DNA from: Actinomycetota bacterium
GTDB lineage: Bacteria > Actinomycetota > Actinomycetes > S36-B12
Direction: 5' to 3'
Length of the DNA stretch: 8,893 bases
NCBI GenBank assembly: GCA_026392575.1
Contig: JAPLBU010000069.1
Location: 7,544-16,436 of the forward strand
In this document: positions 1 through 6,579 of the stretch, piece after piece
Layout: each line of letters starts with the position of its first letter
Position numbering within the stretch: the stretch's first letter is position 1
The notes under the pieces: model-generated
What the model was told of the DNA's origin: nothing
The model's database searches: none
What the model saw: only the letters and a program-made list of their open reading frames with translations
Position numbers and translations under genes: made by a program

Positions 1-7
1 CGTAGGT

Positions 8-19
8 TACGGTACCGTA
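8..19. promoter_or_regulatory. Palindromic operator candidate at left edge
   Basis: TACGGTACCGTA is a perfect 12-base palindrome. It sits between two direct copies of CGTAGGTT (1-8 and 16-23), so read on the minus strand the site is AACCTACG repeated around a GGTACCGT core. It lies downstream of the fadB stop and could control a gene beginning left of the window on the minus strand. The symmetry is typical of a TetR-type regulator site in actinobacteria, but the protein and the target gene are not visible. The site runs into the window edge and may continue. Confidence 0.4.
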
Positions 20-26
20 GGTTGCC

Positions 27-52
27 CGGCTGTTGCACCCTTGGGACAGCCG
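27..52 (-). terminator. Stem-loop after fadB, possible terminator
   Basis: CGGCTGT (27-33) pairs with ACAGCCG (46-52) around a 12-base loop, 10 bases past the fadB stop codon when read on the minus strand. There is no U-run after the stem. High-GC actinobacteria often terminate at hairpins without U-tracts, so a weak terminator is plausible, but a seven-pair stem can also arise by chance. Confidence 0.3.
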
Positions 53-62
53 TGTTTAGCGG

Positions 63-2132
63 CTATTGCGGAACCGAGGCGACGCCCGGAGCGAGGAAGC
101 GCCGACCAGCAGCCCGCTCGGCAGCCCCGCTGCGGTCCAGGTACGGCGTGATGCCACCGAGCCAGAACGGCCACCCGGCACCGAGCAGCATGCACAGGTC
201 GATGTCCTGGGCCTCGGCGACGACACCCTCGTCGAGCATTCGGCGGGCCTCATCGGCGAGCGCGTCGGCTGCCCGGGTCCGCACCTGCTCCTCGGTGAGA
301 GGCGAGTCGCCCTGCACCAGCATCGCGGCGATCTCGGGATCGACGATGTAGGTGCCGTCGTCCTGCTTCATCCAGATGGCCGTCTTGCCCGCCGCCACGA
401 TGTTGCGCATGTTCTCCGACACGTGGAAGCGCTCCGGATAGGCCGCGTGCATCGTCTCCGACACGTGGAAGGCGACTGCCGGTCCGACGAGTCGCATCAG
501 GTTGAACGGCGACATGGGCAGGCCCAGCGGATCCACCGACCGGTCAGCGACGGCGATGTCGGTGCCCTCGTCGACAGCCTTGATGACCTCGCCCATGTAG
601 CGGGTCAGGAGTCGGTTGACGACGAATGCCGGCGCATCCTTGACGAGCACGCAGGACTTCTTGAGCGACTTGCCCACGGAGAATGCCGTAGCCACGGTCG
701 CATCGTCGGTCTGCTCGGCCCGTGCGATCTCCAGCAGGGGCATCAGCGCGACGGGATTGAAGAAGTGGAATCCGACGACCCGCTCGGGATGGGCGAGATC
801 GGCCGCCATGTCGGTGACCGAGAGTGACGAGGTGTTGGTGGCCAGGATGCAGGTGTCGGAGACGATCGCCTCGACCTCGGCGAATACCTGCTTCTTGACC
901 GCGAGATTCTCGAAGACCGCCTCGATCACGAAGTCGGCATCCGAGAAGGCTGCCTTGTCGGTCGATCCCGTGACGAGCGCCGACAGGCGATTGGCCTTGT
1001 CCTGGGACAGTCGGCCCTTGGTCACCTGGCCCGCGAGGTCGGCGCGGACGAACTCGAGACCCTTGCCGACGCGTTCGGCATCGAGGTCGGTCATGACGAC
1101 AGGCACCTGCAGGCGCTTCGCGAACAGCAGGGCAAGCTGGCTCGCCATGAGTCCTGCACCGACAACGCCGACCTTGGTGACCGGGCGGGCCAGCGACTTG
1201 TCGGGCACACCGACCGGCTTCTTCGCACGCTTCTGCACCAGGTCGAAGGAGTAGAGCGAGGCGCGCAGGTCATCGCCCATGACTAGGTCGGCCAGCGCCT
1301 CGTCCTCAGCGGTGAAGCCCTCGTCGCGTGATGTCGTACGAGCCGCACTGACCAGATCGAGGGCGCGATACGGAGCAGGAGTTGCACCGTGAATGCGGTC
1401 ATCGAGCATCGTGCGGGCGATGCCGACGATCGTCTCCCAGCTCTCGCGGTCGGGCTCGGGTCGTGGAACGACAATCGACGCGTTCACGACGTCGGCGGCC
1501 CAGCGGATGGACTGCTCGAGGAAGTCGGCTGACTCGAAGAGCGCATCGACAACGCCCAGGCGAAGGGCGTCCTTGGGCTTGAGCTGCTTGTTCTGCTGCA
1601 TCGGGTTGGCGATGATCACCTCAAGCGCGTTCGCCGGCCCAATGAGGTTGGGCAGCAGCCACGCGCCGCCCCAACCCGGGATCAGGCCGAGGAAGACCTC
1701 GGGCAGCGACATCGCTGCCGCGCCCCACGACATGGTGCGGTAGTCGCAGTGCAGGGCGAGCTCGGTGCCGCCTCCCATGGCAGCGCCATTCACGAAGGCA
1801 AATGTCGGAACATCCATCTCTCCGAGGCGTCGGAACACGTTGTGGCCCATCTGGCCGAACTGGCTGATGATCTCCCGATCGGTGACGCTGCCGATGGCCG
1901 AGAGGTCGGCACCGACGGCGAAGATGAACGGCTTTCCGGTGACACCGATTGCGACCTGGTCGAGCGCGGCGTCGAGGGATGCCATGCCGCCAGGACCGAA
2001 GGTCGTGGGCCTGGTGTGGTCGCGGTCGTTGTCGATCGTGATCAGCGCCATCTTCCCGGCGCTGCTGGGCAGGTCGAGCAGGCGGACACGAGCGTGCGTG
2101 ACGACCTCGTCGGGGTTGGTCATGTCGCTCAT
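63..2132 (-). CDS. fadB: 3-hydroxyacyl-CoA dehydrogenase / enoyl-CoA hydratase, beta-oxidation multifunctional alpha subunit (FadB-type)
   Basis: Cytoplasmic fusion enzyme of 689 residues that hydrates 2-enoyl-CoA and oxidises the 3-hydroxyacyl-CoA with NAD. The N-terminal crotonase part (about 25-230) shows the oxyanion-hole segment FAVGADLSAI (71-80) and NGAAMGGGTELALHCD (115-130). Glu124 and Glu145 match the two catalytic glutamates of E. coli FadB. The dehydrogenase part starts at about 318 with the Rossmann motif GVVGAGLMAS (322-331; the usual last glycine is Ser). It carries ATNTSSLS (431-438) and GFHFFNP with catalytic-type His456, then a C-terminal helical domain. The length fits the actinobacterial form (about 700). 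The start is an ATG with AGGGAG six bases upstream; it overlaps the thiolase stop as ATGA. An in-frame extension to 2198 lies inside the thiolase gene and has no support. Product and start are secure; exact chain-length specificity is unknown. Confidence 0.96.
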   Translation of the reverse strand: MSDMTNPDEVVTHARVRLLDLPSSAGKMALITIDNDRDHTRPTTFGPGGMASLDAALDQVAIGVTGKPFIFAVGADLSAIGSVTDREIISQFGQMGHNVFRRLGEMDVPTFAFVNGAAMGGGTELALHCDYRTMSWGAAAMSLPEVFLGLIPGWGGAWLLPNLIGPANALEVIIANPMQQNKQLKPKDALRLGVVDALFESADFLEQSIRWAADVVNASIVVPRPEPDRESWETIVGIARTMLDDRIHGATPAPYRALDLVSAARTTSRDEGFTAEDEALADLVMGDDLRASLYSFDLVQKRAKKPVGVPDKSLARPVTKVGVVGAGLMASQLALLFAKRLQVPVVMTDLDAERVGKGLEFVRADLAGQVTKGRLSQDKANRLSALVTGSTDKAAFSDADFVIEAVFENLAVKKQVFAEVEAIVSDTCILATNTSSLSVTDMAADLAHPERVVGFHFFNPVALMPLLEIARAEQTDDATVATAFSVGKSLKKSCVLVKDAPAFVVNRLLTRYMGEVIKAVDEGTDIAVADRSVDPLGLPMSPFNLMRLVGPAVAFHVSETMHAAYPERFHVSENMRNIVAAGKTAIWMKQDDGTYIVDPEIAAMLVQGDSPLTEEQVRTRAADALADEARRMLDEGVVAEAQDIDLCMLLGAGWPFWLGGITPYLDRSGAAERAAGRRFLAPGVASVPQ

Positions 2133-3328
2133 GCCTTGCTCCCTGCGTAGTTGACGTTCTCCCAGATGACCGTGCCACCCATGCCGAGGCCGATGCACAT
2201 GGTGGTGATTCCGTAGCGGGCGCTGGGGTTGCGCTCGAAATCGCGGGCAAGATAGGTCATCAGGCGAATGCCGCTGGATGCGAGCGGGTGGCCGACGGCG
2301 ATGGCACCGCCCATCGGGTTGACGCGACTGTCATCATCGTCGATCCCGAAGTGGTCGAGGAAGGCCAGCACCTGCACCGCGAAGGCCTCGTTGATCTCGA
2401 AGAGGTCGATGTCGGCGATCGTCATGCCTGCTCGCGCGAGTGCCTTCTCGGTACTCGGCACCGGGCCGACGCCCATCACCTCAGGTTCGACGCCGGCGAA
2501 CGCGAAGCCGACCATGCGCATCTTCTTCTGCAGTCCTAGTTCGTTCGCCACGGCCTCGGACGCCAGCAGTGCCGCGGTGGCGCCGTCGTTGAGGCCCGAG
2601 CTGTTGCCCGCCGTCACGCGGCCATGTGCTCGGAACGGGGTCTTGAGCGCGCCCAGACCCTCGAGGGTCGTGGCGGGTCGTGGTGCCTCATCGGCGCTCA
2701 GCATTCCCCAGCCGAGTTCAGCGGACCGGGTAGCAACGGGGACGAGATCGGGCTGGATCCATCCCTCGGCATAGGCGTGAGCCGTCTTCTGCTGCGAACC
2801 GAGGGCGAATGCGTCGGCGCGATCCTTGGTGAGCTGCGGGAACCGATCGTGCAGGTTCTCGGCCGTGTTTCCCATGATCAGTGCGTCGACATCGACGATG
2901 CGCTCGGCCAGGAAGCGCGGGTTGGGGTCCATGCCCTCGCCCATCGGGTGGCGCGACATGTTCTCGACACCGCCGGCCAGGGCGACGTCGTAGGCACCGG
3001 CCATGATTGCCGAACTGAGGGTCGTCACGGCCGTCATCGCGCCCGCGCACATCCGATCCACCGAGTAGCCCGGCACAGAGTTCGGGATACCGGCGAGCAG
3101 GGCCGCCGACCGCCCGATCGTCATGCCCTGGTCGCCCATCTGGGTGGTCGCGGCCACGGCCACGTCATCGATGCGCCCGGGGGGCAGGCCGGGATTTCGA
3201 CGCAGGACCTCGCGGAAGACTCGCACCACGAGATCGTCCGCTCGGGTCTCGGCGAACGCGCTGCCCGCCCGGCCGAAGGGGGTGCGGACCCCATCCACAT
3301 AAACGACTTCGGCAGCGGTTCGCGCCAC
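2129..3328 (-). CDS. fadA: Acetyl-CoA C-acyltransferase (3-ketoacyl-CoA thiolase)
   Basis: Thiolase that cleaves 3-ketoacyl-CoA with CoA, the last step of the beta-oxidation cycle; the natural partner of the downstream FadB. With the GTG start the protein has 399 residues, the usual thiolase size. Visible motifs: nucleophile Cys94 in DRMCAGAM, GNSSGLNDGA (241-250), NEAF (313-316), His347 in GGAIAVGHP, and acid/base Cys378 in CIGLGMGG. I chose GTG at 3328 because GGGAG stands five bases upstream and the protein then opens directly with the family-typical VVYVDGVRTPFGR. An ATG at 3379 would add 17 residues without homology feel, has no Shine-Dalgarno, and would start beside a palindrome and a TAATAT box that look like promoter elements. 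The gene is first in a two-gene operon; its stop overlaps the fadB start by four bases. It could act in biosynthetic directions too, but the fadB partner argues for degradation. Confidence 0.94.
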   Translation of the reverse strand: MARTAAEVVYVDGVRTPFGRAGSAFAETRADDLVVRVFREVLRRNPGLPPGRIDDVAVAATTQMGDQGMTIGRSAALLAGIPNSVPGYSVDRMCAGAMTAVTTLSSAIMAGAYDVALAGGVENMSRHPMGEGMDPNPRFLAERIVDVDALIMGNTAENLHDRFPQLTKDRADAFALGSQQKTAHAYAEGWIQPDLVPVATRSAELGWGMLSADEAPRPATTLEGLGALKTPFRAHGRVTAGNSSGLNDGATAALLASEAVANELGLQKKMRMVGFAFAGVEPEVMGVGPVPSTEKALARAGMTIADIDLFEINEAFAVQVLAFLDHFGIDDDDSRVNPMGGAIAVGHPLASSGIRLMTYLARDFERNPSARYGITTMCIGLGMGGTVIWENVNYAGSKA

Positions 3329-3380
3329 GACGGCTCCCAGGCTCGGCAGTAGCCCGCCCGGACGGACGGATGCCGTCATA

Positions 3381-3394
3381 TTACCCGTGGGTAA
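3381..3394. promoter_or_regulatory. Palindromic operator candidate before the thiolase-fadB operon
   Basis: TTACCCGTGGGTAA is a 6-2-6 inverted repeat in the short gap between RNase D and thiolase. It overlaps a minus-strand TAATAT box (3378-3383) that could be a -10 element, which would place the transcript start about 40 bases before the GTG start. Such placement suits a repressor that blocks the operon. TetR-family acyl-CoA-responsive repressors often control such genes in actinobacteria; which one acts here is unknown. Confidence 0.5.
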
Positions 3395-3401
3395 CTAGTG
3401 G

Positions 3402-3419
3402 GGCTACTGGTCAGTAGCC
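3402..3419. promoter_or_regulatory. 18-base inverted repeat at the 3' end of RNase D
   Basis: GGCTACTG and CAGTAGCC flank a two-base centre, giving perfect eight-base arms. It covers the last codons and stop of rnd and lies 23 bases (centre to centre) upstream of the 3381-3394 palindrome. It could be a second operator for the beta-oxidation operon, or a hairpin that ends or protects the rnd transcript. No U-run follows on the minus strand, so I lean slightly to the operator reading. Confidence 0.4.
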
Positions 3420-4633
3420 AACACACCGGGCGCGGTCAGGTCGATCTGCCACTGGCGTGCGCCCTGCCCTGCCAGGAATTCCGCGACCGTGGGCTCATCT
3501 CCCGGCTCCGGCGGCGCCCAGCACAGTCGGCGAACGGAATCGGGGGAGATCAGGTTCTCGACCGGCATCGACTGGGCCTCGGCGATATCGGCGAGGGCGG
3601 TACGCGCGGCAGACAGCCGGGCGTGGGCCGCCGGATCACGCTCGGCCCAGGTGCGCGGCTGCGGCGGGCCCGAGGGCGGCAGGGCGGAGTCCGGCAAGTC
3701 AGCGGCGGGCAGGGCATTGGCCTCGACTATGGCCTCCCACCAGCGCCGCAGGTACCGCTGGGCGCCGCGCCCGTGGAACTCCTTGAGACCGTCGAGAGCG
3801 TCCATCGTGCCCGGATTGGCCTGAGCGGCAGCGACGATGGCCGCATCCGGCAGTACCCGTCCAACGGCGATGTCGCGCTTGGTCGCGATGTCGTCTCGCG
3901 TGGTCCACAGTGAACGCACGATCGCGAGCGACCGCGGCTTGCGAATCCGATGGATGCCCGATGTCCGCCGCCACTCGTCGTCGCCGCGCTCCCGCGGCGC
4001 GAACGACACCAGGGCCTCGAACTCCTGCCGGGCGATCTCCGTCTTGCCGGCCTCGGCAAGGGCCGCAGCCATCGCGTCGCGGAGTTCGACCAGCAGTTCG
4101 ACGTCGAGCGCTGCGTACCGAAGCTGCGCGGCCGTCAGCGGGCGGATGGACCAGTCGGTGGCGCCATGCCCCTTCTCCAACAGCTCCCCCAGCTCGCTCT
4201 GCACCAGGGTGGCGAGACTGACCCGCTCGCGGCCCAGGAGTCGCCCCGCGAGCTCGGTGTCGAACAGGGCCGTGGGCCGCAGACCCACTTCGGCGAGGCA
4301 GGCCAAATCCTGAGTCGCAGCATGGAGAATCCACTCGACGCCCGACGTGGCCTGCTGGATCGCGGTCAGATCCGGTACGGCGATCGGGTCGATCAGTGCG
4401 GTTCCGGCACCAACCTGCCGTAACTGGACGAGGTAGGCGCGTTGGCTGTATCGATAGCCGGAGGCTCGCTCGGCGTCCAGGGCCAGCGGGCCGGTTCCGG
4501 CAGCCAGCAGATCGGCATAGGCCCGGACGGCGGCGGCATCCGTCAGGACGGGTGGGACGCCGTCGCGCGGCTCGTACGGTGCCTGCGGCGGGACGTCAGG
4601 TACCGGCGCGACTTCGGCTTCAGGCTCAGTCAA
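3404..4633 (-). CDS. rnd: Ribonuclease D (3'-5' exoribonuclease with HRDC domain)
   Basis: DEDD-family 3'-5' exoribonuclease, expected to trim tRNA and other stable RNA 3' ends in the cytoplasm. The exonuclease domain (about 25-205) shows Asp53 and Glu55 in ALDAERASGY, Asp109 in HAATQDL, and YAALD with Tyr173 and Asp177, so all four metal ligands are present. An HRDC-type helical region follows (about 225-305, KPRSLAIVRSLW onward), then an Ala/Pro-rich linker and a C-terminal helical region ending in LATDQ. I start it at TTG 4633, giving 409 residues: this TTG overlaps the DUF3000 stop as TTGA, no ATG or GTG start is available between it and the conserved EPRDGVPPV, and residues upstream in this frame are low-complexity Arg/Gly shadow of DUF3000. 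Shine-Dalgarno is weak, so translation may depend on coupling. The DUF3000-RNase D order is common in actinobacteria. Confidence 0.93.
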   Translation of the reverse strand: MTEPEAEVAPVPDVPPQAPYEPRDGVPPVLTDAAAVRAYADLLAAGTGPLALDAERASGYRYSQRAYLVQLRQVGAGTALIDPIAVPDLTAIQQATSGVEWILHAATQDLACLAEVGLRPTALFDTELAGRLLGRERVSLATLVQSELGELLEKGHGATDWSIRPLTAAQLRYAALDVELLVELRDAMAAALAEAGKTEIARQEFEALVSFAPRERGDDEWRRTSGIHRIRKPRSLAIVRSLWTTRDDIATKRDIAVGRVLPDAAIVAAAQANPGTMDALDGLKEFHGRGAQRYLRRWWEAIVEANALPAADLPDSALPPSGPPQPRTWAERDPAAHARLSAARTALADIAEAQSMPVENLISPDSVRRLCWAPPEPGDEPTVAEFLAGQGARQWQIDLTAPGVLATDQ

Positions 4634-5179
4634 TTTCGACCACGTCGGCGTCTGGCCCCCACGTGGACCACGCCGTGGGGGAGGGGCGGCAGTCCTGCCG
4701 CCTGGGCCATCAGGTCCACCCAGGCCGACAGGTGCGCGCCCATGTCGTCGAGCACCTCTCCGGTGTCCGGCGCCTCGAGGGGTGTCCACGACGCCCGGAT
4801 CTCGACGAAGCCGTCGGACGGCCGATCCGTCATCGTGCCGAAGGACCGGCCCGACGTCCGGGTGACCGTGCCGCCGAGCTGAGCGGCACGACAGCCGCGT
4901 CCGGTCAGCGACTCCGTGACCCAACTCCAGCCGACATCGTGGAGCATCGGATCGTCGGCCATGTCGTCATCGAGCGTCGCGCGGACGAACACGACCGCAC
5001 GAAAGCAGCCGCCCCACTCATCGACCCCGTCCGGATCGTGCAGCAGGACGAACCGCCCCGGGCGCGAGCCGCTGGGGCGCAGGCGCCTCGTCGAGCTCGA
5101 AATCCGGGCGCACGTCGGCAATCTTCAGCTGCTCGAGTGCGAGCGCGAAGGCTTCGGAGCCTGCGGAAATGGACCTCAC
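4630..5179 (-). pseudogene. DUF3000 family protein, broken by internal deletion and frameshift
   Basis: The family is conserved in actinobacteria, of unknown function, usually next to RNase D. Reading from GTG 5179, the protein starts with a good family N-terminus (AFALALEQLKIADVRPDFEL, then the EAPAPQRLAP region). At about 5056-5062 the frame is lost in a CCCGGGGCGG run, and this reading stops at TGA 5018-5020 after 53 residues. The family C-terminus continues without stops in the +1 frame from GRFVLLHDPDG through VGWSWVTESL, SFGTMTDRPSDGF and EIRASWTPLE to AAGLPPLPHGVV, ending at 4630. From memory of the family, about 18 residues (the strand after RLAP up to GRFVLLHDP) are missing at the junction. 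The start has no Shine-Dalgarno but a TAACCT box six bases upstream. The stop overlaps the RNase D start. A recent mutation, an assembly error or +1 slippage are all possible; since the rest is well conserved, the break is recent or artificial. Confidence 0.72.
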
Positions 5180-5185
5180 CCGGTC

Positions 5186-5191
5186 AGGTTA
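5186..5191 (-). promoter_or_regulatory. -10 box for leaderless DUF3000-rnd transcript
   Basis: TAACCT on the minus strand, followed by exactly six bases and then GTG 5179. The spacing puts the transcript start on the start codon. No clear -35 hexamer is visible. Confidence 0.5.
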
Positions 5192-5234
5192 TGCGCGCTT
5201 ACCGGTCGGCCGGTCGCGCCGCGCCGCGCGCACC

Positions 5235-5240
5235 TAGGGT
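5235..5240 (+). promoter_or_regulatory. -10 box for leaderless EamA transporter gene
   Basis: TAGGGT, a frequent actinobacterial -10 sequence, with six bases to the GTG start at 5247. There is no Shine-Dalgarno before the gene and no recognisable -35. The divergent DUF3000 box lies 43 bases away on the other strand. Confidence 0.55.
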
Positions 5241-5246
5241 GAGCAG

Positions 5247-6077
5247 GTGTCCGCGCTCCTGGCCCTGGTGTCCAGCCTCATGTGGGGCACATCGGACTTC
5301 CTGGGGGGCGTGACCTCCCGGCGACTGCCGCCGCTGGCCGTCTACGGACTCTCGCAGGCGGTGGGGTTGGTCTTTCTGGTGGTGGCGGCGACCGTCACAG
5401 GCGGCTGGGCGGCGGATCCGGGGTACTGGCCGTGGGCAATCGGGGCCAGCGTGGTCGGCATGATCGCGATGCTGGCCTTCTACGAGGCTCTGAAGATCGG
5501 CCCGATGGGCATCGTGTCGCCACTGGTGGCGCTGTCGGTCCTGGTGCCGGTCACCGTCTCACTGCTGAGGGGCGAGGTTCCGGCAGCGATTCAGATCGTG
5601 GGGATCATCGCGGCCATCAGCGGGATCCTGCTGGCCAGCGGACCCGAACTGTCGGGTGCCGAGACCGCCAAGCCACTCATCTACGCCGGGATCGCGGCTG
5701 TCGGCTTCGGCGGGATGTTCATCCTCATGGCGGAGGGCAGCAAGCACGACGCGCTCATGACGATGACCGGGATGCGGATCGTCACCCTGGTCATCTTCGC
5801 CGCGATCTTCCTGGTTGTCAGGAACGTAGGTGGCGCCAAAGGCAGTGACGCTGTGCCCTTGATCGCGGTCGGAATCCTGGACGCAGCAGCCAACGTCACG
5901 TTCGGGTTCGCCACCACCATGGGGCTGCTGTCGGTCACGGCCGTCCTTGGCGACCTCTACCCCGTGGTGACGGCCATCCTCGCGGCGATCGTGCTGAAGG
6001 AGCGGCTTCGTCCGGTCCAGTACGCCGGGGTGGCGGTCGCGATGGTCGGGGTGCTGCTGATCGCGTCAGGTGGCTGA
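5247..6077 (+). CDS. EamA/DMT-superfamily membrane transporter
   Basis: Inner-membrane protein of 276 residues with about ten hydrophobic helices and almost no loops, organised as two EamA repeats (about 1-132 and 142-275). The first repeat starts with the typical LVSSLMWGTSDFLGG and ends at the SPLVALSVLVPVTVSLLRGEVP helix pair. The second has the matching AVLGDLYPVVTAILAAIVLKERL, with the conserved glutamate after the ninth helix region, then a last helix VAMVGVLLIA. The family exports or imports small metabolites (amino acids, drugs, nucleotide-related compounds); the substrate cannot be read from sequence. Start GTG 5247 fits the first helix and a TAGGGT box six bases upstream. It is divergent from DUF3000-rnd, and its last 12 bases overlap the convergent msrB. 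Confidence 0.92.
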   Translation: MSALLALVSSLMWGTSDFLGGVTSRRLPPLAVYGLSQAVGLVFLVVAATVTGGWAADPGYWPWAIGASVVGMIAMLAFYEALKIGPMGIVSPLVALSVLVPVTVSLLRGEVPAAIQIVGIIAAISGILLASGPELSGAETAKPLIYAGIAAVGFGGMFILMAEGSKHDALMTMTGMRIVTLVIFAAIFLVVRNVGGAKGSDAVPLIAVGILDAAANVTFGFATTMGLLSVTAVLGDLYPVVTAILAAIVLKERLRPVQYAGVAVAMVGVLLIASGG

Positions 6078-6533
6078 TGAGTCGGGCGATGGTTCAAGGG
6101 TAATCGAGATCGAGTTGATGCAGTAGCGCAGGTCTGTTGGAGTTCCGTAGCCCTCACCCTCGAAGACGTGTCCGAGGTGTCCTCCGCAGGATGCGCAGCG
6201 CACCTCGGTGCGCATGCCGCCGATGGAGCGGTCTTCCACGTACACGACGCGTTCCTTGGCGAGGGGAGCGTAGAAACTCGGCCAGCCGCAGTGGGAGTCG
6301 AACTTCGTGTCGCTTCGGAACAGCTCGGCCTGGCAGGCACGACACCGGTAGATGCCCTCGGTCTTCGTGTCGGTGTACTCGCCGATGAAGGGAGCTTCCG
6401 TGCCGGCTTCACGAAGCACGTGATACTCCGCGGGCGTGAGCGACTGCTGCCAGTCCGACTCGTCCTTCGCGATCTCGTAAGTGGTGCCGTCCGGTCGGGT
6501 GCCGCCGTCACGGGCGGGGGTGCTGTGGCTCAT
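6066..6533 (-). CDS. msrB: Peptide-methionine (R)-S-oxide reductase MsrB
   Basis: Cytoplasmic repair enzyme of 155 residues that reduces the R-form of methionine sulfoxide in proteins, recycled by thioredoxin. Zinc-binding pairs Cys64/Cys67 (CRAC) and Cys113/Cys116 (CASC) are present. The catalytic Cys138 lies in RYCINSISI, preceded by the conserved GGHLGHVFEGEGYG (117-130). The family segment FDSHCGWPSFYAP (78-90) is intact and contains Cys82, a possible resolving cysteine. The N-terminus has the usual SDWQQSLTPAEYHVLREAGTE segment. There is no signal peptide and no fused MsrA. ATG 6533 has no Shine-Dalgarno but a TAGGGT box six bases upstream. The gene diverges from the DUF4916 gene with 46 bases between the starts, and its 3' end overlaps the EamA gene by 12 bases. 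Confidence 0.97.
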   Translation of the reverse strand: MSHSTPARDGGTRPDGTTYEIAKDESDWQQSLTPAEYHVLREAGTEAPFIGEYTDTKTEGIYRCRACQAELFRSDTKFDSHCGWPSFYAPLAKERVVYVEDRSIGGMRTEVRCASCGGHLGHVFEGEGYGTPTDLRYCINSISITLEPSPDSSAT

Positions 6534-6539
6534 GGCAGG

Positions 6540-6545
6540 ACCCTA
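6540..6545 (-). promoter_or_regulatory. msrB: -10 box for leaderless msrB
   Basis: TAGGGT on the minus strand, six bases before ATG 6533. It is the same hexamer and spacing as in front of the EamA gene. No -35 match is seen. Confidence 0.55.
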
Positions 6546-6567
6546 GGCCAGGGCGCCGGGTCGCCGC

Positions 6568-6573
6568 TATGGT
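6568..6573 (+). promoter_or_regulatory. -10 box for leaderless DUF4916 gene
   Basis: TATGGT, six bases before GTG 6580, back to back with the msrB box. Only 22 bases separate the two boxes, so polymerase binding at one start should exclude or influence the other. Confidence 0.5.
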
Positions 6574-6579
6574 CGGCAC

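Noticed and set aside
413..471. 17-base direct repeat TCTCCGACACGTGGAAG (413-429 and 455-471) inside fadB
   Set aside because: Both copies encode FHVSE in frame, and other FadB proteins have a similar HVxE...VSEN pattern at this place, so it looks like ordinary protein sequence, not a mobile or regulatory repeat.
66..827. Long plus-strand open frame (253 codons) opposite fadB
   Set aside because: It is the antisense shadow of a secure gene; residues are Arg/Gly/His-rich with no family resemblance, as is usual opposite high-GC genes.
4634..4924. N-terminal extension of RNase D up to 4924
   Set aside because: The extra 97 residues are Arg/Gly/Pro-rich and run antiphase to the conserved DUF3000 C-terminus, which is the real coding frame there.
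5202..5216. Tandem CCGGTCG repeats between DUF3000 and the EamA gene
   Set aside because: Short G+C-rich words are expected by chance here, and they do not line up symmetrically with either promoter box.
4396..5313. Plus-strand open frame of 305 codons opposite rnd and DUF3000, running into the EamA gene
   Set aside because: Composition is Arg/Ala/Pro-rich and it crosses the promoters and start of the real divergent genes. It remains open only because of the G+C bias.
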